From NCBI GenBank assembly GCA_038225555.1, contig JBBRRB010000005.1, positions 62,001 to 126,000 on the forward strand: a DNA stretch of 64,000 nt, in the 5' to 3' direction. This document shows, in pieces, positions 6,781 to 13,902 of this stretch. Both the position numbers and the translations under genes were made by a program. Every line of letters begins with the position of its first letter. Position 1 is the stretch's first letter. This DNA comes from JANXQZ01 sp038225555 (GTDB lineage Bacteria > Acidobacteriota > Terriglobia > Bryobacterales > Bryobacteraceae). The notes below the pieces were generated by a model. The model ran no database searches. It had not been told where the DNA came from and worked only from the letters and a program-made list of their open reading frames with translations.

Positions 6781-8997
6781 TCATCCCCGCAACCGCAACC
6801 AACGCCCCATCAACGGTACCCGCAATCGCCACCTCTCACCCGTAGCAACCACCAATTGCCGACGCAACAAAGAGCCTCGAATCGCTTCCTCTCCAGGCGC
6901 ATCTTGCTCCTCCACCCGACGAAACGCCGAAAGATACTCCCATTCCCCTGCCACCGAACACTCTCCCCGCATCAACTGATGCAACACGTTTTGTCCTGAA
7001 ACCACCGCCTCGTCCAGCGCCCGTTCCATCAACTCCGGGGTCACGCTCGCCACCCCTTCGCTATTCAGAAGATCCACCAGCGTCTCCGCGATCAACTGCA
7101 GCAAATGGGGCCAGCCGCCAGCCTCGGAGTGAATTCGCTCAATGCCGCCAGCACCCCACATCTCAGGCGCAAAACTGGGGCGTTCCCCGACCTTTTGGAA
7201 CAGCTGAGAATGTTTGAGCGGATCGGTCATCAGCAGCCGAGTCTCATCCAGCGTGAAGGCCGGAATTTCAATGGTCCGCGCTGAAACCAGGTAGGAGGTC
7301 CAGTCGGCGTTGTTCAGTTCGACAATCTGGTGGCTGCCTGCAAACAGCCAGATAATATGCCGGTGCTGCTGAATCGACTCCCGAATTACCGCCAAAAGGT
7401 CCTTCGGAAATACGCTCTCGCCGATCTTCACGTCGATGTTCTCGTACTCGTCAAGAGCCAGCAACAGACGCTTGCCCTCCGCTTTCAATTGCTCGTTTTT
7501 TTTGCTGAGCCACTGCGACAAGCTGGGCAGATCGTTTGCGTCTCCGTCGGATATCCTCTCCGCGAAGTGGCCCAGCGAGGTGAACGCCATCGCATCCTGC
7601 ATCGAAATCACGCGCGTGATTACGGTCGGGGGTAGGAATCCATCCAGATTCGCAAGCAGGGTGCTCTTCCCCATTCTCCGCCGCGCATACAGCACAATCC
7701 CCGGACATCCGCTTCCCAGCGTCACCTGCTGATCCAACCGGCCCACAACGGAGTCGCGATAGACGAATGCTTCGCCCTCCCGGTTCACGGGATCACCCGC
7801 TCGAAACACTTGGCCGACTGGCTTGCGCTTCAGCACGCTGCCTGCTTCGTCGAGTTGCCGCGTGGCGACCACTTCCCATTCGAGCGCGGCCGCTCGGAAC
7901 TCGGTAGCTAGGGGTTCTTTAAACCCTGCGATACGGTGTCGGAAATTTTCAATCTCTTTGACCAGGTTGTCCGCGAGCGGTTGACGCAACATAGCCCTTT
8001 GCAGAGTGTTGAGCCTGGCCTGTATCAGCGCTATTTCACGTAGCCCTTTCGACACCTGTTCGGCTTGCTCCAGTAGCGTGCCTGAACCTTGGGGCATCTG
8101 ATCGGCAACGTCCTCTAAGCCCGACAAATCGTCTATTCGCTTGGAGGCTCGAGCCACCAGTGTCAAGCGAGCGCGCAAGGCCTGTGTGCGTTGACTTGGA
8201 TAGGAAGTTATGAGACGTTCTATCTCGACTTCGCCCCTTGCGGGCTGAATCTCGGCGAATGCAACCAACAACTGGCCCAGTCCTGGGAAGGGAACGCTAC
8301 ACAAGTCATCCCAAGCTGCCGGGTGGAACGGATATAGGCTGCCCCGGGCTTTAGGCCAGATAAAGAACAGATGGCCAATAACGTAATAGATCCTAAGAGC
8401 ACAAATCCCACTGGCGAGCCCAACGGCGATCCCACCGGCGATCCCACCGGCGAGCCCAACGGCGATCCCACCGGTGAGCCCACCGGCGAGCCCGCCGGCG
8501 AGCCCAACGGCAATCCCACCGGCGAGCCCAACGGCGAGCCCAAAGGCGAGCCCCAAGGCGATCCCAAAGGCGATCCCAAAGGCGATCCCACTGTCGAGCC
8601 CCAAGGCGATCCCAAAACCGATCCCAAAAGCGATCCCAACACCGATCCCAAAGGCGATCCCAAAGGTGACCCCACCGGCCATCCCAACGGCGATCCCACC
8701 CGCGATCGCACCGGCAAACCAAAGGCCCGTGTCGCTGAAGAGTTGCTGGCCACTCCAAGCCGTGCCGGTTGACGTATGAATAGTCAGTTGTAGAGCAGTT
8801 GACAAAACGACAGCATAGGGCAACGAGTTGAGGTACAGAAACGCGGCTATCCTGAGGCCTTGACCACGTGATACTGCTTGCAATGATTGCTTTAGGAACT
8901 TCGGCCGCCGATAGAGTACCCCTAGCCACCAGAGCGCGGCTTTGTGGCTCTTCCAATCGAAGAGCCGAATCTTATCCAGCGGCAACGGCGGCGTCAA
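6781..8997 (-). CDS. STAND-like ATPase with glycine-zipper membrane region (TIR partner)
   Basis: The 738-residue protein starts at a TTG that overlaps the TIR gene stop (TTGA). Residues about 48-75 form a hydrophobic helix. Residues about 90-200 are an unusual run of roughly 26 four-residue units such as FGIA, VGLA and GGIA, which would pack as glycine-zipper membrane helices. A helical linker follows (210-400). The C-terminal part is a P-loop ATPase: ARRRMGKST with Lys444 (the first Walker A glycine is alanine), and LLLALDEYE with Asp516-Glu517. After it come sensor-like and winged-helix-like segments. The layout suggests a membrane-anchored, ATP-driven switch that acts with the TIR protein, for example as a pore or scaffold. 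That role is inference; no characterised homologue was recognised. Confidence 0.82.
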   Translation of the reverse strand: MTPPLPLDKIRLFDWKSHKAALWWLGVLYRRPKFLKQSLQAVSRGQGLRIAAFLYLNSLPYAVVLSTALQLTIHTSTGTAWSGQQLFSDTGLWFAGAIAGGIAVGMAGGVTFGIAFGIGVGIAFGIGFGIALGLDSGIAFGIAFGIALGLAFGLAVGLAGGIAVGLAGGLAGGLTGGIAVGLAGGIAGGIAVGLASGICALRIYYVIGHLFFIWPKARGSLYPFHPAAWDDLCSVPFPGLGQLLVAFAEIQPARGEVEIERLITSYPSQRTQALRARLTLVARASKRIDDLSGLEDVADQMPQGSGTLLEQAEQVSKGLREIALIQARLNTLQRAMLRQPLADNLVKEIENFRHRIAGFKEPLATEFRAAALEWEVVATRQLDEAGSVLKRKPVGQVFRAGDPVNREGEAFVYRDSVVGRLDQQVTLGSGCPGIVLYARRRMGKSTLLANLDGFLPPTVITRVISMQDAMAFTSLGHFAERISDGDANDLPSLSQWLSKKNEQLKAEGKRLLLALDEYENIDVKIGESVFPKDLLAVIRESIQQHRHIIWLFAGSHQIVELNNADWTSYLVSARTIEIPAFTLDETRLLMTDPLKHSQLFQKVGERPSFAPEMWGAGGIERIHSEAGGWPHLLQLIAETLVDLLNSEGVASVTPELMERALDEAVVSGQNVLHQLMRGECSVAGEWEYLSAFRRVEEQDAPGEEAIRGSLLRRQLVVATGERWRLRVPLMGRWLRLRG
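8405..8715. repeat. 12-bp coding minisatellite (glycine-zipper region)
   Basis: About 26 imperfect copies of a 12-base unit, GGCGATCCCACC and variants on the plus strand, lie inside the ATPase gene. Twelve bases keep the frame and encode four residues on the minus strand. The same periodicity keeps the other frames open and creates long false ORFs on both strands. Confidence 0.9.
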
Positions 8998-9902
8998 GGC
9001 GTCCGACCCCGCAACTCCACGGTCTTCATCTGAATTTGACTCAACGAATTCGAGGCAGGCAGTAGCGTCGCATAAGGTGCGCGAGACTCAAGCAATAGCG
9101 TGAGCTTTCGCTCGTCAACCAGAAACTTCAATGCTGAAAAAAAGTCATCCTTGTAAATGTTGGCCCGTGACTTCAACATGTCGCAATGCCGAAACGCCAA
9201 AAGCACCCGGGCCGGGGCAGCCACAATGCAGGTGTGCACATCCCGTAAATCGTTCGGGGGCTTTCGCGCCTCCCCGCTAGTTCCGAGTTCATGCAGAATT
9301 TCCGTGATCAGGCCCTGACGCCCTGCTGCAGCGCCGCTGTTGAGGTCGATGATCGCGAGTCGCCCCAGATCCTCACGAAGCTGGCTGAGCAAACCCCTGC
9401 GGTCCGGCGTTCCCTGAACGACCAAGTTCACTGATCGTCCATCGAGCATGGCGTCTCGGACTTGGCCTCGCGCCCTCAGCCACTCGGTCGCCACAACGCC
9501 CAGCTCGACACTGCACTTTGCGGCAATCAGATCCCATTGGTCGCCCTTCGAGTCATCGATAAGATTTACATAAAGAGCCACCGTGATCTCCGGCGGCAAC
9601 GTGCACACCTCTTTCACGATAGGCAACACGCAGCCTTTGTCAAAAGACGGATCGGCCGCCAGCGCCCGCTCCATCTCATGCACACACGGAGCACTCGCCA
9701 AATAATCGGGCGACAACACCAGCAAGTGAATCTCGGCCTGATCCTGAGTCGCATCCATCTGCCCGTAAACGCTCAACCCGGCCTCAAATCGCTGAACGTC
9801 GATGAGGACGTCCGCACCACCGGCCTTCAAGACAGGGCACAGCCGGTTGCGTACCCACTCCCTCTGTTTCCACGAATAACTAACGAAGACTCGCTTGCCC
9901 AT
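8994..9902 (-). CDS. TIR-domain protein with a degenerate ATPase-like second half
   Basis: Residues 1-130 form a TIR domain. It opens with KRVFVSYSWK, has a BB-loop-like region DVQRFEAGLS, and carries APCVHEME, where Glu76 sits at the position of the catalytic glutamate of NAD-cleaving TIRs (the CxxE pattern). The second half resembles the first part of the STAND ATPases in this lineage but has lost the active motifs. The P-loop position reads QGTPDRRGLL (163-172) with no GKS/T, and the Walker B position reads RVLLAFRHCD (232-241) with no DE. The typical FFSALKFLVDERKLTLLLESR stretch is kept at 254-274. It overlaps the partner ATPase gene by 4 bases. It could be an NADase effector or signalling enzyme; which one is unproven. 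Confidence 0.85.
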   Translation of the reverse strand: MGKRVFVSYSWKQREWVRNRLCPVLKAGGADVLIDVQRFEAGLSVYGQMDATQDQAEIHLLVLSPDYLASAPCVHEMERALAADPSFDKGCVLPIVKEVCTLPPEITVALYVNLIDDSKGDQWDLIAAKCSVELGVVATEWLRARGQVRDAMLDGRSVNLVVQGTPDRRGLLSQLREDLGRLAIIDLNSGAAAGRQGLITEILHELGTSGEARKPPNDLRDVHTCIVAAPARVLLAFRHCDMLKSRANIYKDDFFSALKFLVDERKLTLLLESRAPYATLLPASNSLSQIQMKTVELRGRTP

Positions 9903-9927
9903 AACCAGTGCTGAGTCTCAGAGTACC

Positions 9928-10479
9928 TCACGCGGCAGGCGGAGCCGAGCGAACAAACGTATACGCATGCCGGAAAGTAAGCTGCGTACCAGCAGCTCCG
10001 GTTTCCCGCGTCATCTCAAGAATATTCCGCCCGATCCGAATCCTCATGCGCACCTCTACCGGAGCATCATTCTCAGTGCCCTTACCGGTCAACGTCAGCG
10101 TCCCTCGGCCTTGCCGAAGCTGAGCGAGTCCCTCAATGGTGTAGCCGTCGTCAATCTTACCCTTGAGACCAATCACCTCATAACGCGCGGCAGCTGGATC
10201 GATGTGAATGAGCGAAGTCTCAGTGACAGTCTTCGCCGGACCATCGTCGTACACATACCGGAAGCGCAGATCGGTTCCCGCCAGTTCAATGCCGAGCCAA
10301 GTCGGTAACTTGACCCGCTTCGTCGAAGTCGCAGGCTCGGAGTAATCGCGGTACTCCAAAGTGCCTACCCACGATCCCACCAGCGCCTGCTGCAGATCAG
10401 TAACCGCACCGCTCTGCGCTGGCAGGCGGCAGCCCAGCGCCAAGGTCGCAAGCAACGGGATAGCTCGAAAATGCCACAT
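9928..10479 (-). CDS. Secreted hypothetical protein, beta-rich
   Basis: The preferred ATG at 10479 has a nearby GAGG and gives 183 residues beginning with a signal peptide (MWHFRAIPLLATLALGC); a GTG at 10497 would add six residues. The cysteine at the end of the leader could be lipidated, but the lipobox is not ideal. The mature part alternates short strands (SWVGTLEYRDY, LRFRYVYDDGPAKTVTETSL, GTLTLTGKGTEND, VRMRIRIGRNILEMTRE), suggesting a small beta-barrel or lipocalin-like fold that could bind a hydrophobic ligand. No family is recognised. It lies 25 bases upstream of the TIR gene on the same strand, so it might share the transcript, but its leader suggests a different compartment. Confidence 0.65.
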   Translation of the reverse strand: MWHFRAIPLLATLALGCRLPAQSGAVTDLQQALVGSWVGTLEYRDYSEPATSTKRVKLPTWLGIELAGTDLRFRYVYDDGPAKTVTETSLIHIDPAAARYEVIGLKGKIDDGYTIEGLAQLRQGRGTLTLTGKGTENDAPVEVRMRIRIGRNILEMTRETGAAGTQLTFRHAYTFVRSAPPAA

Positions 10480-10667
10480 ATGCCTCAGTATAAGCACCGG
10501 TCATCGCTGCCCAAATTCCCAACCGCCGAGACCAGTAGCAGGAATCTGAAAACAATCTCTCGCCCGCCCATCTCTAACCAGCCAACTCACTTAACCCGTT
10601 CCCAACCCAAGCTCCCCGGCGCGGTCGATGCGCTTTCTCACCCCTCCCCTGCCATACTAATCGCGAC

Positions 10668-11273
10668 ATGACATCTACCGCGCAAGCCACAGCCAATCAG
10701 AAAAACGCCCAGTTCAGCACCGGCCCTCGTACCGAACCAGGCAAAGCCGCCTCCAGCCATAACGGCACGCAACACGGACTCTCCTCCACCTTCACCGTCC
10801 TCTCCTACGAGAACCAAGCCGACTTCGACAGCCTCTCCCAGCGCCTGTCCGCCGACCTCGTTCCCACCGGCGAGCACGAGTCTTTTCTCGTGAATCAGAT
10901 GATCCAATCCCGCTGGCGCATTGAGCGCATCACCCGCCTCGAATCCGCCGCCTTCGAGCACATGCTCTTCGGCTTGGCCGATTCCTCCCCCGAAGGCCGC
11001 ATCGTCGCGCACATGTTCGAAAACGCAGGCGACCCGCTCCCAGCCCTCCAGCGCTACCTCGCCGCCGCCGAGCGCTCGTACCACAAGTGCTATCGCGAGC
11101 TCCTCAACGGACGCCTCGTGAATCAGAAAATGCAGATCAAAGCCGCCGACAGCTACATCAAGAACGTAGTCTTCGCTCCGCTGCCCGGCCAAGCCCCGCC
11201 AAATGGGTTCGCTTCGCAAAACCCACCAACACCCTCCGCCGTTCCCGCGCCACCCTACACGAACAGATCCTGA
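10668..11273 (+). CDS. Conserved hypothetical protein with NAQxSTGPRTxxGK motif
   Basis: The 201-residue protein begins NQKNAQFSTGPRTEPGKAAS followed by HNGTQHGLSS. This motif marks a large family of uncharacterised proteins common in Acidobacteria and Planctomycetes. The motif loosely resembles the basic GNxNAxxHG segment of some phage and DNA-binding proteins, so nucleic-acid binding is possible but unproven. The middle (residues 60-150) is predicted mostly helical, with LVNQMIQSRWRIERITRLE. The tail is proline-rich. Codon use is strongly C-biased at third positions compared with neighbours. No function can be assigned. Confidence 0.7.
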   Translation: MTSTAQATANQKNAQFSTGPRTEPGKAASSHNGTQHGLSSTFTVLSYENQADFDSLSQRLSADLVPTGEHESFLVNQMIQSRWRIERITRLESAAFEHMLFGLADSSPEGRIVAHMFENAGDPLPALQRYLAAAERSYHKCYRELLNGRLVNQKMQIKAADSYIKNVVFAPLPGQAPPNGFASQNPPTPSAVPAPPYTNRS

Positions 11274-11322
11274 ATTGTTTTAAGCTCTCCGCATCTGCTT
11301 GACAAAACAGACTCTCCAGGGG

Positions 11323-11331
11323 TGTTAAGAT
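11323..11331 (+). promoter_or_regulatory. Possible extended -10 promoter, near-leaderless
   Basis: TGTTAAGAT fits an extended -10 element. It ends only 9 bases before the ATG of the B12-binding protein, so a start point near 11338 would give an almost leaderless message. No Shine-Dalgarno sequence is visible. A TTGACA at 11299-11304 lies upstream, but its spacing of about 21 bases is too long for a classical pair. Confidence 0.35.
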
Positions 11332-11340
11332 CGGTACTAT

Positions 11341-11742
11341 ATGGATTCCCGCATTCGGGTCTTGGTGGCCAAGCCTGGCTTGGACGGCCATGACCGGGGT
11401 GCGAAAATCATCGCGCGAGCCTTGCGCGATGCCGGAATGGAGGTCATCTATACCGGCCTCCGCCAAACTCCCGAGATGATCGTGAATGCCGCTTTGCAGG
11501 AAGACGTCCAGGTAATCGGACTCTCCATCCTGTCCGGCGCTCACAACGCGATCGTTCCGAGGGTGATGGATTTGCTCCATGCAAAGGAAATGGACGACGT
11601 GCTCGTGGTGGTCGGCGGCATCATCCCCGACGATGATGCGGCGGACCTGAAGAAGCGCGGCGTGGCGGCGGTTTTCCAGCCGGGCGCTTCGCTTGAGGAA
11701 ATTGTGAAATTCATTCGGTCTTCTGTAAAGCAGACCGTGTAG
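11341..11742 (+). CDS. Stand-alone B12-binding domain, methylmalonyl-CoA mutase C-terminal type
   Basis: This 133-residue protein matches the cobalamin-binding domain of acyl-CoA mutases. LVAKPGLDGHDRGAKIIARAL contains the DxHxxG motif, whose histidine (His17) is the lower axial ligand of cobalamin. SILSGAH supplies the SxL motif, and VVVGGIIPDDDA the GG motif. In many organisms this domain is a separate small subunit that pairs with a large mutase subunit to convert methylmalonyl-CoA to succinyl-CoA or to rearrange isobutyryl-type CoA esters. No large subunit or MeaB-type GTPase is in the window, so the partner must lie elsewhere. A hairpin terminator follows directly. Confidence 0.9.
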   Translation: MDSRIRVLVAKPGLDGHDRGAKIIARALRDAGMEVIYTGLRQTPEMIVNAALQEDVQVIGLSILSGAHNAIVPRVMDLLHAKEMDDVLVVVGGIIPDDDAADLKKRGVAAVFQPGASLEEIVKFIRSSVKQTV

Positions 11743-11745
11743 ACT

Positions 11746-11761
11746 CAGGCCCTCGGGCCTG
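11746..11761 (+). terminator. Rho-independent-type hairpin after the B12-binding gene
   Basis: CAGGCC-CTCG-GGCCTG is a perfect six-base stem with a tetraloop, starting 4 bases after the stop codon and followed by TTTATTT. This fits an intrinsic terminator and separates the gene from the NYN-LOTUS gene 22 bases further on. Confidence 0.7.
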
Positions 11762-11783
11762 TTTATTTGAAAAACGGGATTGA

Positions 11784-13097
11784 ATGCAAGAAAAATTGAA
11801 TATCGCCGTGTTTGTCGATTACGACAACATCGAAATCGGCGTGAAGGTGACCCTCCGGCGGGAGTTCGACGTATCGCTGCCCCTGGAGGCATTGAAGGAG
11901 CGCGGCGACATTGTGGCCAAGTTCGCTTACGCCAACTGGGGCCGCCAGGAAGGCGCCACCCGCCAGATGGCTGAGAACGCGGTCCAGATGGTGCAGCGCC
12001 TGCCCTCCCCGCGCGGAGATAAGAATGGCGCGGATATCAACCTCGCTCTGGATGCTCTCGAGATGGCCTTCACGCACACCCACGTGAATGCCTTTGCGAT
12101 CGTCAGCGGCGACAGCGACTTTATTCCGCTGGTGAATAAACTCAAGGAATACGGCAAGACCGTGTTCGTCGTGGGCGGGAAAGCCTTCACGAGCACAATC
12201 CTGCAGCAGAATTGCCATGAGTTCATCAGCTACGAATCATTGCTGTCCGACGCTCCTGAGCCCAGAGTGCACGAACCGCGTCCGCAGCGCGATCCGCGCG
12301 ACCAGCGGGATCCCCGCGATCAGCGCGAGCGGCAGCCTCGGCCCCAGCCGCAGGGTGGTCCTCGGGTCCGCCCCGATCCTTTGGATTTGGGCCATTCCAT
12401 GCCGCTGGTGGAGCGCGCTCTCCAGGTGCTGGAACGACGCGCGGTTCAGCCGCAGCTAGGGCTGCTGAAGTCCACCATGCTGCAGCTCGATTCGGCCTTC
12501 AGTGAAAGAGCCTACGGGGCGAACAGCTTTTCCGATTTCGTCGAGAGATTGAAGAAAGCCGGTTTAGTCAACGTCAGCGGCCAGGGCGGCCGGTATATCA
12601 TCGAGCGTAAAACTAGCAGCCAGCCCGATCGTCCCACGCCGAAGCCGGAAGAGGCGCTGCCGCCTTTGCGCGATGTACTTGAGACGCACCGCATGGAGCT
12701 GGAGAACGGCGTCACCGCCGACGAACTCTCCGGCTGGGTGCAAGCCGAAACCAATATTGACACGCAGGCTCTCGGGTTCCAGCAATTCTCCGAGTTCCTC
12801 ATGTTCGCGCAAGACCGGTTAGTGGTCCGAGCGGAGGCCGATGAAGAAAAGGGCCTCATGGTCTTCATGGGAGCGGAGTTCTATCCGCCCGCGCTGCCTG
12901 AACCGCCCGCGCAAACGCCCGCTGAGGAAGAAGAGGAGAAGCAGCCTGTCGTGGAAGGCCAGCCTTCGCTTTTGGAGCCCAACCCGCCCCCGGTTAAGCC
13001 GAAGAAGGTTGCGCGGCCCCGCAAGTCGGCTTCGTCGGGCGGCAACACGGCGGATAAAAAACCGCCAGCCCGCCGTCCTCGGAAGAAACCGCAATGA
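11784..13097 (+). CDS. NYN-domain (PIN-like) RNase with OST-HTH/LOTUS domain
   Basis: The 437-residue protein starts with a NYN/LabA-DUF88 domain. VFVDYDNIE gives Asp12 and Asp14; GADINLALD gives Asp84 and Asp90; SGDSDF gives Asp110 and Asp112. These acidic residues form the metal site of PIN-like ribonucleases. A proline/arginine/glutamine-rich linker (about 155-205) follows. Then comes an OST-HTH/LOTUS-like winged helix (about 210-275: PLVERALQVLERRAVQPQLG to GGRYIIER), an RNA-binding module. A second helical LOTUS-like block may span 290-370. The tail is acidic/proline-rich and ends in a lysine-arginine-rich segment. A role in RNA turnover is likely; the target is unknown. The stop overlaps the RidA start by 4 bases. 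Confidence 0.85.
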   Translation: MQEKLNIAVFVDYDNIEIGVKVTLRREFDVSLPLEALKERGDIVAKFAYANWGRQEGATRQMAENAVQMVQRLPSPRGDKNGADINLALDALEMAFTHTHVNAFAIVSGDSDFIPLVNKLKEYGKTVFVVGGKAFTSTILQQNCHEFISYESLLSDAPEPRVHEPRPQRDPRDQRDPRDQRERQPRPQPQGGPRVRPDPLDLGHSMPLVERALQVLERRAVQPQLGLLKSTMLQLDSAFSERAYGANSFSDFVERLKKAGLVNVSGQGGRYIIERKTSSQPDRPTPKPEEALPPLRDVLETHRMELENGVTADELSGWVQAETNIDTQALGFQQFSEFLMFAQDRLVVRAEADEEKGLMVFMGAEFYPPALPEPPAQTPAEEEEEKQPVVEGQPSLLEPNPPPVKPKKVARPRKSASSGGNTADKKPPARRPRKKPQ

Positions 13098-13486
13098 TCG
13101 AACGCATCACTCCCCCGGGAGTCCCTGAACCGCGCGGCCCCTACTCTCCGGCCGTGCGGGCCGGGGGCTTCATTTTCGTGGCCGGTCAGGGACCGATTGA
13201 CCCCGTAACGAACGAGTTCTCGCTGGGCACCATTCAACATGAAACACGGATAGTGCTCGGCAACATCCAGAGAATCCTGGAAGGCTGCGGAGCCAGTCTC
13301 GCCGACGTGGTGAAATGTTCGGTGTTCCTCGCCGACGGCCGCGATTTCGCCGCGATGAACGAAGTGTACGCCGAATTTTTCGGAGCCGCTAAACCGGCCC
13401 GAACCACCGTGGAAGCGCAGTTCGCAAGTCCCCCGATGAAGGTTGAAATCGACTGCATAGCCTATCATGAGCAAAGAACCAATTGA
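13094..13486 (+). CDS. ridA: RidA-family enamine/imine deaminase
   Basis: The 130-residue product is typical RidA/YjgF/UK114 in length and motifs. GPYSPAVRAGGFIFVAGQGPIDP lies near the start, a LADVVKCSVFLADGRDF helix-strand unit in the middle, and KPARTTVEAQF carries the conserved arginine that binds the substrate carboxylate. The ending VEIDCIAY is also standard. RidA hydrolyses reactive 2-aminoacrylate-type enamines made by PLP enzymes. The ATG overlaps the upstream NYN-LOTUS stop (ATGA), and the stop lies inside the start of the next gene, so three genes are tightly coupled. Confidence 0.92.
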   Translation: MIERITPPGVPEPRGPYSPAVRAGGFIFVAGQGPIDPVTNEFSLGTIQHETRIVLGNIQRILEGCGASLADVVKCSVFLADGRDFAAMNEVYAEFFGAAKPARTTVEAQFASPPMKVEIDCIAYHEQRTN

Positions 13487-13853
13487 CCACGCGGTCAAGG
13501 CTTACTTTGAAGCCTTACGAGCAATGGACGTGGATGCCTGGGTGAAAACATTTGCCGCAGATGCAGTAAGTCACGATCCCGTCGGCAGTGCGCCTCTTGA
13601 AGGACACGGGGCTCTGCGAGCGTTTCTCACAGGCGTGCTCGGGCTATTCGAACGTGTCGGCCTTACAGAAGATCAGGTGTTTATCCTGGGCAATGAAGCC
13701 GCAGTAAAATGGACGGGCAAGGGCCGAGGCAAGAACGGCCGCGATGTCCACTTCGAAGGAATCGACATCATCACGGTGAACGAGGCTGGCAAAATTCAGA
13801 CTGTACGCGCCTATTGGGATGCCGGCGCGGTCATCGCCCAAGTTACCTCTTAA
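13467..13853 (+). CDS. SnoaL/NTF2-like family protein
   Basis: This 128-residue protein has the cone-shaped NTF2-like fold pattern. An N-terminal helix pair contains VKAYFEALRAMDVDAWVKTFAADAVSHDP. Beta strands with KWTGKGRGKNGRDVHFEGIDI follow, and the closing strand includes VRAYWDAGAVI. SnoaL-like proteins may be small isomerases, hydrolases or binding proteins; no specific activity can be claimed. The reading frame overlaps the end of ridA by 20 bases, which supports coupling, and a double hairpin follows 7 bases after the stop. Confidence 0.82.
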   Translation: MSKEPIDHAVKAYFEALRAMDVDAWVKTFAADAVSHDPVGSAPLEGHGALRAFLTGVLGLFERVGLTEDQVFILGNEAAVKWTGKGRGKNGRDVHFEGIDIITVNEAGKIQTVRAYWDAGAVIAQVTS

Positions 13854-13859
13854 CCTTTG

Positions 13860-13900
13860 TGGGGCAGCCAATCTTGGCTGCAGCCGCCTTTCCTGGCGGC
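13860..13900. repeat. Double-hairpin intergenic repeat (GTGGGGC type, copy 2)
   Basis: GTGGGG is followed by hairpin CAGCCA-ATCT-TGGCTG (13865-13880) and hairpin GCCGCC-TTTCCT-GGCGGC (13883-13900). It fills the gap between two convergent genes, so it could end transcription from both sides. It shares the 13-base string GGGGCAGCCAATC with copy 3 near 62.75 kb. Confidence 0.65.
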
Positions 13901-13902
13901 CC

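Noticed and set aside
8371..8772. Long plus- and minus-strand open frames across the glycine-zipper repeat
   Set aside because: They are by-products of the 12-base period, have no start context or family, and sit inside the clearly coding ATPase frame.
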